Source of the DNA: Membranipora membranacea
Lineage: Eukaryota > Bryozoa > Gymnolaemata > Cheilostomatida > Membraniporidae
DNA: 64,000 bases
Reading direction: 5' to 3'
Assembly (NCBI GenBank): GCA_914767715.1
Contig: OU612071.1
Coordinates: forward strand, 27,897,681 to 27,961,680
In this document: positions 34,480 to 49,400 of the stretch, piece after piece
Layout of the letters: the number at the start of each line of letters is the position of its first letter
How positions within the stretch are numbered: the stretch's first letter is position 1
Notes under the pieces: model-generated
Database searches by the model: none
Told to the model about the DNA's origin: nothing
What the model saw: the letters and a program-made list of their open reading frames with translations, nothing else
Program-made: the position numbers and the translations under genes

Positions 34480-37400
34480 CCCCCAGTACTTAACACTAAA
34501 TGAGAATCAAATTGGATTCCCTTTTTTTAGTTCACTTCTCCCTCAATTGAATCATCTTGATGCCAGTATCAATCATAGTTGATTATTATGAACTATCAAA
34601 TCACAGCTGTTTTTTCAATCAAAAGGAATGTCAGCCTCAAACATGATTCAAGACTGACATTAAGCAGGACAGCCATGGCAGCAAAAAAACAACGCTATTT
34701 TCCTGTGTGTACTGAGCCACATGATGTTTCTTCCTTCCCAGACCTATCATGGCGAACTAAAAGATTACAGTAGACTGGAGAAGAGAACAACAGATCAGCA
34801 GTCTATGGCATAAAAACTTTTAGATCAATGATTTACCCATTTTAAATATGATTATGTAAGTACAAGCCACTTGCACGGTGAAACTGGGGACAGCTCATTT
34901 ATTCAGAACTATGACTTCACTTGGCCCAGACTCTCTATCTGGATAGTGTGCAGTAGCTCTGGTGCTACTAATTTATGCAACTAGTCTCCGACCTCGACCA
35001 GGGGAAAGGTGCACTTATTAAGTCGCTTGGGCTTATCGCACAGCCTGATATATCATGCTGTTGACGGCTGTTACTATGCCAACCATGGCATTAACAGATA
35101 ACAGAGAATCTTGGTTCATTTCTGGAGAGGCCGCATGAGAAAAAGTGACCACATCCAAGTTAGTCAGCAGGCGCAGATTATCCACTTTGGAACGAGTAGC
35201 TTGAACAGCTCAGCTTGGTATTATAGAACATGGGCTTGTACTCATTTTGTCAGTTCTGGAGCTTGCGTGCCGATGATAAGCAGGAACTGGCACGGACCTT
35301 TTTCAAGCCAGGCAGTCTCGACCTAGCCTCTTTCTGACAGCCTAAGCATGGGTGATTAGCTCAATACTAATAAATATTTTCCACAATCAAGGGTGATCTG
35401 GTTGGTGAATGTTTTTGCCTGCTCAGTGCTCATCCCAATTGCTGGCCTGTGCCACATCTGCACACTGTTGAATGAAGTGCTCAGCACCTGGATTTACTTT
35501 GTACCGGGGGACTCTGATATTTCCTGTTCTCTCTCTGTCTGTAGGGAGTCCCAGTTGCAGGGTCACCCGATGCTACTGCCATCCTTCTTGTCCTCATATT
35601 TATGTGTAGTGATACCCAGTCCTAGCATCAACACCAAACAGTGGTGGTTAAAATTCAGACTAACAAACTTACGATTTTGATATCAAGGTGAGGATAGTAC
35701 AATAACTGAGACATGCTTGTTCCACCAAGCTGCTAGAAGCTCACCGATCAGCATACCTGATTCCGATTTTTCTCGGTGTATCAAGTGAAACCCACAGGGC
35801 TACTAAAGCTCACAAAGACTTCAACCAAGAAAGGCATCATACATAAGTTTAATTTGGACTTTACCATATGTCATCAACCCTCCAGCTTAAGATAGCACCA
35901 CACGTATCAACTCAGATCAGATCACTAAACTCTTTCTAGTCTTGGTTTCAAATTATTTCCATTGTTTGCATTTTTGGGGAGTTGTCTGCATACAAAACTG
36001 ATAACGCGGCGACCTCCGTAACATTGTAGTTTTTTGCTGATGTTTGGTGTTTTCGAACAACAAATTTCAGTGAACACATAATCTCTTACACCATTAGATT
36101 GAGTTCAAATCGAATTGATTAAGCTTATAATTAATCTATTTATAACATAATTAAGTCTATCATAAGAGTATATCATATTACGTTGGTGACCATTACCTTT
36201 GTTATATTTGCCACTTTGTTACACTTTGTTAATGTTGACTACCAATTCGGGTGTTCAATGCTCAATCTTAGTGTTATAGTCACTGCATTAAATTCATCTT
36301 ATGGATCAGAAATATTAACGTAATCTTATACAGTTAGAACACTCAACACAGGGACTGATCTAACTTTGATCTGATTGCCTGTCCCTACCAGCATGAATAA
36401 TCTAGACTGAGATATTGTCTTGTTAACAAAACTGCAAACATTAATTTGGGAATACCGATTGAAGATATATTTTTACCCATGAGTTGCCAGAGCTTTCAGC
36501 AGCATGTAAAAAGTGTTAGCACCGATTGCAACTTGCAATCTTTCTCTTATGCACAACTAGAGACAGCAGAGATCATTGTTAAAATTACCAATGAGCAATC
36601 ATTTATCACAGCCCATCCTTTATAATACGCTGATGGTGAGGGGAAAACTCTGAGGGGAAAACTCTGATTTCAGATAATCAGAGGTAAAGATTAATGGACA
36701 AAAGGCAAATGATCGGGTAACAGTTTAATAAGTACTTAGTCTGAGGAAATGGTCAGCTCACCACCTTGACTTGTATTTGGTAGCAAATCATATACTCCAG
36801 TGATATGTCATCACCTTTTCTGCTTTATTAATCATAAGCCCATCTTGTGTACAAAGTGTTTTTTTTCTTCTCCATAACTATATTTGAGGGTAGAACAAGA
36901 CTGGCATATGTGAAATTGACATTTTTATTGCGCTCTCAATTTTAAACTTGATGAGTTGTCTTCTCTCTACCCATGGTGGGATAACTCCTTCTCACAATGA
37001 CAAAAATTGATTTCTATCCGATATAATGCAATCAAGAAAACACTTCAGGCCTAAGAGCATAAGAAGTACACAATTGGCTTGATATACCAATTCCACATTG
37101 CGTCGATGAGTTGTGCTTATGTAGCAAAATAAACTTGCATAACCGGTTGATTCTTTGAGAGCTTACTTTTCATAGTGATTAAAACTAAACGGCGTTTGTT
37201 TATAGAAAAAACCCTACGCCGTCTGAGTGTACCGAGAGTGTACTACTACAACTATTTCTTGAATTGAAATGTTTTTTGCTCATTTCTGTTATCACATGAT
37301 ACCTCCAGGTCTCTCAATAAACTATCCCAAATTATGGGGGTGAAATTTCCCCAACTTCATCACGATCTGAGAGGTATAATAATGGTGACAGTGATTGGTA

Positions 37401-40358
37401 GATTATGGGCGTTGTTGACTTAGAAACTCTCTCAAGGTCAGTCACTGTAAACTCAACTGGTGATAGCAAATAATCACAGGATGTACTGAAGTGAATGTAC
37501 TCAACATTATATTTTTCGTTTAAATCACAGCCATGATGATGTATATTTTGGATTACGGGCTTAAATATCAACACAATGCAAGATCCAGCTTGAATAAAGT
37601 AGACATACCAGGCAGGGGGAGGGGAGTGAGGTACTTCAACTTATTGTTGGATGTGCCATTGTTGGATTTTAGGGCCAAACCTTTTTGGTCTGCAATTGGG
37701 TGTATAACGACTGAGATGCTGTCAAAGGGACCTCTTATTAAAACAAACATTTTACTTAGAAGCCGCTTTCAAGAACCATTGTGCAAATAGATATACCAAC
37801 CGACTTTGATGCTGCAGGTCAGTTTTCCCGATCAGTTTTCCTGATCAGTTTTCCCGATCAGTTTTCCCTAGATTGCAAACATCATAATGCTCAAAACCAC
37901 TTAAGATACCCCCTAAAAATGGCACTGTATGTAGCACTCTACCTAAATTCAGTATCTTTGATGTAAGGGAAGTCTTCAGAGGTCAGAGGTCAGACCCTGT
38001 TTAATAAAACAGGGTAAAGAGATGTCAAGAGATTCTTTTTATTCAGAGCAATGAGTTAGAGATGATGAATGTTTATAAGATTAAAACAACATGTATTTGC
38101 TTATGCTCTCCCCTCCTCCCATCAGCTGATAACTTCAGTACACTCTTCTTTCTATAAACTGTCAAAAGTCGGTATAGTGCCCCCCTCCCCTCCTTGCCAC
38201 TTCAATTAACTTGTATCGATGGATTTAATGACTAGCTGATGTGCATGTTTGGGTGGGTATGATTATTCAAGAGATAAACGATGATAATACTGAATTAGTC
38301 AACCCTAAAATAATAAAGGCAATTTCCTACTGCTATTTGCCTGACAAGGTTAAGAGGATTGAGAGCCCAAAACTTCCTCAATAATGAAGTTTGCAAATAT
38401 AATCATAGCATGCAAAGTAAGTCTAACTAATACAAATATAGAAATAATTGGTCAAATAATAAATCAAATGTACCATAATTTTGGTCACTTTCTCTGTTGT
38501 GGGGGCAAAAGACTTGGGGGGGGGGGGGGCTCAGACTACTTTGGTCATTATGTTATAAATCATTTTCTCGCCTGCCAATGATATGTAGATGATACTAGGT
38601 TGTCGCTCAGATTCAATTTCGGTGGAAAATGATTATGATTACATGGATGGTGGATGGGTTGGTTAAAAACTGATTGTTCTCCAGCACCTAACACTCTAGG
38701 GTGTTTACCGCTCCTGAATGGATGGAAGGATAAAGCCAAGCACTATTCAATTTACAAACATGTAACAAGCAAACTGTTTGTGGTTTTTTAAATTTCTGTG
38801 ATGAATCAATGTATAAGAGAGATATTTACAATTCTCAGTGTTGGCGATAGTAGGTGTGACAAATTGGAATGTGTCAATGGAGGGGGTTACAATACGATCG
38901 ATCGTGTTAAAATAGTATAAAATATTCTCAATTTGATACCCAGCCAATTAGTCTTGATATGATACTTGATTAGCTTGAGTGGGCTCAGTGTTACGTCACA
39001 AAATTTCCGTGAGTTCGTATGACACATTATTGTATTACTCATTAAATAGTGATTGGCGCAAAGTCACATTTGCATTCATTGGAGAATTTTGCAAAAATGA
39101 CCCACATATTTTCAAATGAACTTGAAAAAATTATTTATAGCTTGTTTTGACACTTCTTCCTGTTAAAGAGCCACTCTAATTTTACTGAAAAATGCATAAC
39201 AAATCACCCGGACTATCTTTTCTCATGATGATTAATCCAAAGCAGTTCCCAACTGTTAATATGTTACCAACAAAAATGCCGAACCGATAATGTTTAAGTT
39301 ATCTTCATCAGTCACACAAAATTGGCTATACCATATAGTAACCTAAAAACTCTGTTGATGGTTTTACATGCACAAGAAAATTGCCTAAAATTTATTTCAC
39401 AGCCTTTGAAAGCCAGTGTACCCCAACAAAGTGTCAACCTGATCTTCATGACGAGTGAATGACTGAAAAGTAGTATTCAATCAGCATGCGCTTTAATCAT
39501 GGTACATGTGTGGGCCATCCCCACAAAACATCCTGATGTGGTCCCAAGTACATGGCGCAACCCACTCAGACACATGACACTGCAGTGTACTTTGCGCCAA
39601 CTGCAACATGATTGTATGACTTGCCACACATCCTGCCCGTAACGACACCCAAATACTAGGAATATTTGTCACCTCAACTAATCAGCTGTGATTAATAGTG
39701 ATAATTATTATTAGTAACCCAAACTATTACATCCTTGATTGCGTCTGAACAAAGCACTCCATTCAAACTTCATCTTATTCCTTGTCTTTTTTATATAATA
39801 CCGCAATTCTTCTATAAACACTTGAGGAAAAAACCCTTGAATCCAAACCACTAACAGGCTATCTTTGAACTGTTGTCATGGTAGTGTGGTTATTTCTCAG
39901 GACCTGCTGGTACGATGTACAAGTTACAGTTGAATGACCTTGTAGGGCTTTCACTAGACTAGTATTATGGAAATTATCATATTTGTCACAAGAACATTGA
40001 CACTAAATTTAATACATTTTTGCAAATTTAACTGGCCTAAGTTACTTTCCATCGAGGTGTCATAATTTTGCAAGTCGGGCGACAGGTGAGACTTGTTATA
40101 GCTGAACCTGGATACATGAGCTTGATCACAGAGATCCCACAAAGCTGTTAGAAAGAAGCAACACCAACACAAAACCAGGTATCAGACAGATTCCAGTTTC
40201 AATTTTCAGTCCAGTTTCCAGGTTTTCAATACGAAACTTAGACAAACTCATTCTAAGAACTGTTTCAGGAATTAGGCCGTAATCATCTATATATTGAACA
40301 TGTCAGCAATAAACTGATTATCTGCTAGAGCCAAATGGAGTATATGTATGTATGAAGA
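34480..40358. other. No gene recognised
   Basis: About 5.9 kb of mixed sequence upstream of the chitin synthase. On the minus strand, 35000-35330 has fragments faintly like a retroelement integrase, but they are too scrambled to call. 36280-36405 is the inverted partner of the repeat at 18290. Regulatory DNA of the chitin synthase may lie here, but nothing specific is visible. Confidence 0.4.
37819..37869 (+). repeat. 15-bp minisatellite
   Basis: GATCAGTTTTCCCGA-type units, about 3.5 copies in tandem. Confidence 0.85.
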
Positions 40359-40478
40359 TAGATCAAGGTTAACCCAATTGCCTGCATTGCAGTTGCTCAC
40401 TTCCGCTGTTCACACCGCAGCGTGACCAGTTGAGGGGAAGCAACTCGAAATGCAAGCTAGTGAACCAAACTTGGTCTA
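40359..40478 (-). mobile_element. MITE copy just upstream of chitin synthase
   Basis: Reverse-complement copy of the 3227-3350 element: ends TAGATCAAGG and CTTGGTCTA, with CCAATTGCCTGCAT and the central GCGTGACCAG shared. It ends 89 bp before the chitin synthase ATG, so it occupies the 5' leader or core promoter. Confidence 0.7.
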
Positions 40479-40567
40479 GTATAAGGATGGAAGATTGTTC
40501 TATTGTAAACTGTATATTTCAAGATAAGTTGATAAGCTGATTACAAGATAAGAACACATCAGCAGAC

Positions 40568-43500
40568 ATGCCGACCCCAGTAGATGAATTTCCTGCTATC
40601 CCTGAAGATGATGGGTCTGGAGGCTCAGGTAACGAGAGCCAGGAGAAGACAATATCCGATACAAACAACAAACAATCAGATCACCATCAGAACACTCAGA
40701 GAAAGTCATCAGATCAACATAGTCAGCCAGAGAGGAAAGGATCTAGCAAGCACCCAGCCGCAGAGAGAAAAGGGTCAAATAAACTACAGAGACAAGCATC
40801 TCTCAGAAAACAGGTATGTTATGATTGAGCTAATATCTGTTTTAGCACTCAAACTTTGCCAGGGTCACTGATATCAGCATCACACTATCAGCAATATGGC
40901 GAGGTGGTTGGTCACTTAGTGCCAGTACAAGTTACTCCCGCAAGTCGGAGCACCTTACTTAACTATATACACATGTTTCTCCGTGCTGCAGGTCAGGGGT
41001 ATATAGCATTCAAATATAAATCCGCCACAAGGAAAAGCAACTTCCGAGAAGAAATTTTATGTTACTCATTTAAATATGATAAAAAGTTAGCTCGAGTTGA
41101 GTTTAGCAAGAGCAGTGGGGATGAATTGCCATGAGTTAGCAACCAATCTTGACTAGCTTAGGTGGGTGCCATTATCAAGTTAAGAGGGTAGTTAATGTTG
41201 GCTAACTTCAAATTGAATTGTTTGAAGCCAGCGCAGAAGGGCCAAATTTTCCTCCTACGAGATACTCCTCTAGCGCGATAATAAGTTATGTACGCAAGAT
41301 GATCAATCACATCAAAGCCACCATCAGCGGCTGAAGCGATCAATCAGGTACGAGGTGCATGCAGCGTGTGCGTAAACAAAGATTATACAAGTATCAGATG
41401 GGTACTTTATTACCCTCTTGATCCTCTCCAAAATTATCTCAGCACGGTAACAAAAGTAGACTCAAGTGTTTTAAAATACTTACGGGGACAGGTATGAATA
41501 TTATTGAATACCCAGGTCAAATAATGATGGTTATCCATTGGTTATTCATCCACGCCTACTAGGTGATGACACTAGCCCTTGGTGAAAAAGATATATTGTG
41601 AGCTGATTTTTGACCTGAAGTTATATCAATGTATAATGAGGAAACTGCAGATAGTCTAAAATTTGAATAGTAACTAGAATAGCTTCAGTTTAGAGTTACC
41701 TAAATCAGAGAAAGGTCATTCACCCTCACATTTACTGTTAGGATATGGCTCATATCTGATGGACTTAAACAATAACAAGCCACGGCTACACAGGAGGGTA
41801 AGCGTAACTTACACATCAAACATGGCAGCAAAACAGTTTTTACCCATGGCGGAGAACAATTCCCTGATAATTTATTGAATTATGTCAAATATGATTCTTC
41901 AGATTTTATGGGCACCTGAATATTGTGCTATCACGCATAATCCTACAAAATTAAGATTTGCCTGCACATGATCGCTAATGCAAAGTGACGCGTTCGATGC
42001 TAGCTGCGTATTATGTGAAACTCTGCTGATCAATCATCATTCAGCATCATTCATATGATGATTTAAATAGGACAGAAATTTGAGAGTTTTTTTGAATGAA
42101 AATAATTTGCAGATTTTTCGTTTTTTGTAATGTTGACTGACTCTAGCTAGGGCCATTTTATTATTTACATGAGGAATGTGCAGTGTGCAATAACTAGGGA
42201 CCTTAGACTCAGACTATGATACCCAGATTCATTCATGAGCAGCTCCTCAAGAATTCTTCATAAATTTTAAGGATTAGGCTGATTAAACAAAGTTATCATG
42301 ACCTTGAGCTCTTTGATTGTGCGTGTTAAAGGTCTGCTCGTAGCCTACTAGGTAGACCTGACAAAGACAAACAGGCTTCAAATAGATTCCCACTAACCCC
42401 GCGCTTCCCATCGCTCTGTGCCCATCAGATCTCAGATCAATGGTTATGAATCATAGCATAGGGCTAACCTAACCTCTGTGATGAGGGTCGCGGGGAACCA
42501 TAGGTGCCCGAATCTCTACCAGCATATCAATAAGGTGAACCATCTAACATCATCTGTGTGTGTGTGTGGGCGTGTGCGGACATTGCTCTCGGTAGGGCTG
42601 CACCAGTGTACTAAGACCCTTCACAGCTCGAGCGGATGAGGAGTAGATTTAGACAAGCTGAAGCTCATGCCAGTTGCATTGGTGATATTAATTCTTTTTC
42701 CGACACAGGTCTCTTACGGGAGTTTGGCAGCCTTTGATTGTCAATGCCTGGAGATTCGAGCAACAGAATCTGTGCCAACAAACAAGTTCTTGCTCTGTTA
42801 CACTTGATGTTTTCCCTCCCTTAATTGCTAACAAGGTGGAAGAGAGAAGTGGCACAGCACTAGAGAAGCACTGACCTCAGAATCGGAGGTCACGTTTACC
42901 TTCAGCTATCACATAGTCTGAGGTTATCTACGCCTTGTAAAGGATGTCATACAATGTTTTGTTTCGTATGCTGATTTAGATACCTGCAGATAATATGAGC
43001 AGATCTAAGATACGGTGTGGTTGCTAACATGTTTGTAGGCTTCAGTAGAAGGTAGACTGGTGAGTAGACAGAGGACGTTCAGTAGAGGCAGCTCTGTGGA
43101 GTCGGATAGTTCAGTACAGGCAGCATCAAGTAAGTCATCACTATCTACTCAGAAATAAACTACGAGATATTGTTTATTGTGAACAAATAATCGTTGATTT
43201 GCATCCACTGATAATTTATTAGGGTTATACGATAATGATATATCAAGTTTATTATCATTGATAATTGATAGGAAGTAGGGGATTCTTGGTGGGTTACCCT
43301 TATGTGGACTAGACGATTCTGTATCATGTATTGTAAACCATCATCAATAATTGATCTATCATGATAATCAGTGATTTATTGCCTATTATCAGAACAAGGG
43401 CTGAGACATATTTCGATGTCATTGACTTGTTTATTTATTACCCCATGTATTTAATATTTTATGAGGGGAGTTGGTATAAGTTCTTGCTTTATTTTTACCC

Positions 43501-46478
43501 TCATTTATTTGGAAGTCTTTTATCCATTGATTATATTTTTAGAGTAAATACTTTACCTGTCTCATGGCTCCTGCGTTGCCTCAAGTGAATTCCACCATTG
43601 AACTTCCCTTGGAATTTAAAAAAAGTTTCGTAGGCAAAAAGAATTTATAGAACAGGATAACCCTTCAAATTTAGCAATGCGGGTCATGTAGCATATTCTC
43701 AATTTTCTAAGTAGGCTGCAAAACAACAGATTGCAGATGTTAATGCAATTTTAAAGGTTGATCCACTACCCCTTCAAACCAAAACAATTCATTCTCCATC
43801 ACAAACAAATAACAAACATAAATTACATTATTAAGGATATAGAATTTAATATCTGAGTCATTGCTTGTTCAGAAATTTTTGGAATTTCTTTGAATAATAT
43901 TACATTTAAACTAATATGCAGCATCACTCTAGCTCAATGCGTTCCAAGTGAGTTATTGCGCAATTGCTGGGCAAATACATATTATTATAAAAGTGTTGAT
44001 TATATTTGGCTTTCTATTAGACTCAGGAAAGCTGAGCACAGTTTAACTACTGTTAAAAGTTTTAGAGGATGTTACACGAAGCAGTTGCGAAAAAAATATC
44101 TGTAAATGACGAGGGCCAGTATATGTGAGGAATTTCCACTAATGCACTTTTATTTGCTGGACCTGCTGAGAAGGTCACAAACCATAAACATCAATAGAAA
44201 GTGAAGGTTTAGTCATTGCTTACTAAAACTTGAGCAATTGTTTTCACCACAACATTTTCAAATCAGCAATAATGAAATCAATATTATTTTGCTGCAAATT
44301 GCATCATTATTTCTGAAGTCAATATTCCGAAATTTCAGGGAATTTGAAAAATTGTACACAGCTATGTGTCATTTTCTGAGAATCGCTAAGTCTACTTCAG
44401 AACTCTCCGGCTTCCTCATACTCCCCTTAGTTGTATGCACCAGTTTGCTCTTATTTATCTTTATTCATGAGTTTAAAAGTACATCACTGATAAAGTTCAC
44501 TTGATACTCAAGAAGAGCCCGGTGAGGAGGGATCATATACAGAAGGCTCTCATCTGTAGATTCTAGCCTTTACATGCGGCCATGGTGCCGCGTGACAAGA
44601 CTTTGTTGTTTCCGATTAAAATTCTAACCTGCAGAATTCAGCATGGACATCATGACAGCATGATTTTAATCTACCTCTTGTGCAAACTTGCTATTTTGGA
44701 ACTCCACTGTGAATTTCTGACTCGTTTAGCTTTGTTACACTCTCTTCATCACATATTTTATTTTATTTGAAACAACAAACTAAATGGAAAAGCTGTGATC
44801 TTCACGTCTTCTACCAACTCTTTGAATGTCTATTTTAAGCTCATCCTAGACTTGGCCGTAGGAGGAGTGGTTCTGTAAGACATGATAATAACACTGACGA
44901 GGCCGCTGCCAGGAGACAGATAGACCAGGGATATATAGTCAAGAGCGATCGTACAAGAGAGACAGCTGACTCTGGTAAGACATCCTGATTTTCTTTTATT
45001 TTCCTTATTTTTAAGCTATTTTTCTTCTGTTCATTGCATGGAAAACATTGAACATTTTGTTGTAGACTTACAATAAAAAGTGTATAAATATATAGCTGCC
45101 TCAGGTAAGGGTAACAAGTGATCGAATAAGAGCATCAGATAAACCATTCTGACATGACGCCACTCTGAGCTACAGGCAATATGTGTAGCAATGATTGTTT
45201 AACCTCCAAATTGATTTTCAAGATTATTCACCTGGGTAACTTCAAAAAACATATGGTGGTAGGAATTTCAAACTACAAATCTGTTCTTTGATGATTTATA
45301 CTGTTCAAAAATATAGCATTGGCTGTTTGCTAGTGGTGTCATTTCATAGTTTGACATTAAAATTGATTGAATCAATTGATTACTCAAATTTCTGCCAGCC
45401 CGCGAAAAAGTGGTTTAAATCATTGTCAGGGTCCAACTGCCCCAAAAGGTTTTGCTGGGTGGGTCTCAACCCAAAATTTTTTTAATGTTTTAAAATACTA
45501 TTGTGCAACGGTTAACTCTCATATTTGGTACATACGATAAAGAAAAATGTCATTGAAAGTAAATTTATGTGTAAAAATAAAACTGAGTATTTGAAAAATT
45601 TCAATTCGCCCTAAACAGCTATGTTTATGTCAACAATATCAGATATATTCAGGTCATATTTAGGAGCCTAGCCCGGAAGGACATGGGTGGATAATAATCA
45701 CATATTTCTACTACAACCAAAGTACTCATAACATAATCTGTCTGCCAATATTGTGATAAATTGGTGACAATAAATCATGAATGCGTAAATAAATATCAGA
45801 TCTAAGTTTTACTCCTACATATTTATCTTCGTCACTGCAAATAATAATTCTATAATATCCATGACCAGTGCATTCATCCAAGCATTCAAGTGACAAGAGT
45901 CATTGTAAAACATTGTGTGGACAGTAATTAGAGAAATTCTAGGATAAAGTATACTCAGACTAAGTATACTCACGCTAAGTATACTTAGTCTGAGTATACT
46001 TAGTCTGAGTATACTTAGTCTGAGTATACTTAGTCTGAGTATACTTAGTCCTTTCTCAGATCTCATGTGCTCGTATCATTACATCACAGAGTAAGGATAT
46101 ATCCTTACTCTTTGATTACATATTATTATTGTAAGAGCTAATGGACTTTAATCCAACATTGGCTTAAATCATCTTGTTGTCAAACACTTAGGTGTGTCTT
46201 ATGGTTCAAGGATGCAAACTGTGCATTCAGTGAAAGTATTTTCATTGATAATTAAAATCCCGTGGAATTAGAACTCAACTTTTCACCTCACTGTACATTA
46301 TGATCCTCACTGCAGGAGGTTACCTTGGAGGGATCACAGCTGACAGTATGGGGTTTAAAACTCTACTAGAAGAAGGAAGCTTTGTACCGAGGTTTATCTT
46401 CCCAGAAGAGACAAAAGCCAATAAGAAGAAGATAAATAGCGATGATATATCCTCCTTCACCAAAGACTCAACTAGCAG
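40568..46478 (+). CDS. CHS: Chitin synthase N-terminal polar region (exons 1-4)
   Basis: Encodes about 211 residues rich in Ser, Lys, Arg and Gln with repeated RKGS-type stretches (ERKGSSKH, ERKGSNKL) and RRRSGSVRHD. It has no membrane segment and should be cytoplasmic. The RKGS and RRRSGS motifs look like basophilic kinase sites; that is inference from motif shape. Introns here are the longest at the 5' end (2.2 and 1.7 kb), a common place for regulatory DNA. Confidence 0.75.
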
Positions 46479-49400
46479 GTAGGTTGATTAAAATCAGATG
46501 TCTTATCACACGCCACATCCCGTAGCATGAGCGGCGAAATTAAAGTGCCTTAGTGGCGAGTCCGCAATATCTGCGCCAGGTTGCTCTCTGTTTTCAGGCA
46601 GGTTGGAGCATACCTGGGGGCCAACCAAACCCCAGTAGTTGTTGGACTGCAGTAGGATTCAAACCCACGACCTTCAAAATTTGTGGTGCTATAACAAACT
46701 AAGCTACCTCCTATTCCGAAAATTAGATAACATGCATATCATGGAAATGGCTTGGTGTCAGGCAGATATTTTAAAATATTGCACTCTACACATTTCAACA
46801 CCGATTACAGGATTGTGGGCGATTTTTGACTGATCATTTGGTTATGCTTCTTATTTGCAGAGTGACCTGTAATAACAACATCACACATTCGTTAATTATT
46901 TACTTTTAATGATTTCAGGATGAATGTTCCAGTATCGTAATTTCTCCTTATCAGCAGAAAATCTTAAGCTTCAATTTTGTGAATTTTGGAATCCCGCTAA
47001 TTTCAGGACTTGAGCCAATTTTCTTTATGATGATTTATGTAGGGTTACAATGGTAAAGATGCAGTTGTTATACAAAACAGGAACTGATTTTTAACGAATC
47101 CCTCAAGAACAAGCCTAAGAAAAGATTAGGTGTCTCGAAGTCTGGAGGATAACCCGGAGTTGTTGTCGACTATTCAATTTTTTACATCTTTAGAGATTTC
47201 TGGGATGCGTTTGAGGAGGATGAGGTAGATGATGATGTATTTGCTGAACACGAGATATTTTGGTCTCCTCGTGACCTAATTATCACTTCTCTACAGATAA
47301 GCGCTGCCGCTCTGCTGCTTCTAACTACTCTCTGTACACTGGCCGGTATACAGCTATCACTTATAGTCCTCACCAGATCATCAAATGATAGCAAGGTATG
47401 TATCCTAGAGGAGTATAATATGTTTAGGAAAAATGCTTTTCATTCGGGCATGCCACTCAACATAGTATTGATATTTTTCATTGACATTTATTGCCTTTTT
47501 CTACTTCTGATTTCCTACTTCTCATTTTTGCAGGCACTGTCTCTGTCTCAGTCAGTAGTTCTTATTGCTTCCTGTATCCCAGTTTTGATCTCCTTTCCCT
47601 TGCTTTGTATCGATGCGATAAGGAAGAAGATGAGATGGCCTAACTTTAGACAGGGCCTGGTGGTAAGTGTTGTGTAGATATATAATGGTCTGAGGCAAAT
47701 CAATTAATAACCTCTATAAATTTAGAGCAGTTATCTAAAAGCTCCAAAAACTTTTTCCTTTTCCTTTTCCTATTACATCTATAATACAGTCCCCATTTAC
47801 TCTGATCTAATGGTATCTGCTTAACTAGATATATTTGGCAGTAGGAGACTAATCATTAGAATTTATACACCTCTTGTCAATGCCTTGTACATTATACTAT
47901 AACAGCGAATATTTGTTGGGAGATAGAACATAGTACATGGCTTTATGCTGCCGATAGACATGATTATATTATATATTATGTTGACGATATCAGTGTGCAC
48001 TCTTCGGAAGAAAGTACCTGGCTACTGTTGGTAGGCATGTTTATATTCTGTGTGTTATAGGCAGTGCTTGCCTCGCTGCTGGATTCCTACAATCTTTTAC
48101 TTCTCTGTATACTTCTACTACCCAAACTGAACCTACTAGAATCCGCCCTAGTACTAGCAGCTACTAGTAGTACCTCACAGTCACTACGACTACTGATCAG
48201 TAACTGTAAAGAGGCCGGTGACTCACCGACTGTCTTCAGTGAGACGACTCTGGCTTCGATCATACAACTCTCTACTGGTGTCTGTCTCTTCATCAGCTGC
48301 TACTATGATCAGAACAGTGAGTGAACTACTCATCAGGGCTGTTAACCTTTAACTTTATCAGGCATCATTGTCCAGTGATATGCTGTGATCGCATGGACTA
48401 GGGTGTAATTTTTGACGCAAAACTATTGGGTTGTCAAGATTCAGGCTGACTACAACCCTAGCATCTAAAAGTATGTAAAAATCACTTTTTACAGAATACA
48501 ATAACAAGAAGTTATCGAAGAAAGTCTCTTCAAGCCTTTGGGTGTACTATATTGGCTCAAAATTGTGATACCAATACATTTGTCAGACAGTATAATCTAG
48601 GTAGTGGCTATGAGAGGTTTGCTGCTAACTTGCAATGTGTCTAAAATTGTCCCAATTTTCTTCTCCACTTTTTGTGTAGTTTGGGCTGCAGTTTTGATTC
48701 CGATGGGACTATTAACATCTATTATATACGAGCTACTGAAGACAAGCAGTGAGACTCACACCTTGAACTCTCAAAGGTCAAAAAGAGGAGTTAAGTTTAT
48801 CTCAGGCATTGCTAAGGTAAGATAACCTCTCCCCTCTCCAAACATCAATCAGACTTATTCTCTGGCAAGGGTAGTGGCTAAAGGAAATCGTAGACACAAT
48901 CCATTATTCCTTTGTAGATTATGATGTGATTTCAACTGATAGATTTGCCACCAGCAAACATAATCTCAATGATGTGTTATTTTTTAGATTTGTTTCACAG
49001 CAGCGCTTGGATATTCATTCATTGATACATCTGCCCTGGATATTGCCTCCGTACCAAACTACATACAAATATTCGGTTCTCTGCTCATGTGTCTGCCTTT
49101 TGTTTACTATCTTCTGCTCCAGACTATAAGCTACTTCAAACTGAACAAGGTGAGCTATTTGATCAGTGGATTAGGATCATGTCTGTCTGATTTTTCAAGA
49201 TTTTTGTTATTTTGCATTTGATCAAGTATACTGTAGGTATTTGGACAATTTAAGGCTGTGAAGACATGAAAACAAGTCTGTTAGTGGTCCCAACTCAATT
49301 TATAACAAAGACCTCTAGGCTGATTGATACCTTATAGCCACTAGTTATATTCATTACTTTCTTGCAGAACTGAAACTTGAACTGCCAAATAATTTGATGC

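Noticed and set aside
35000-35690. Second gypsy integrase or other retroelement on the minus strand
   Set aside because: A few RARA-like and W-x-I-C-A-like fragments in shifting frames; not enough ordered motifs to support a call.
46639-46720. Functional tRNA gene
   Set aside because: Box A and box B are present, but no acceptor stem closes and a SINE body follows; same for 30040, 34400 and 9056.
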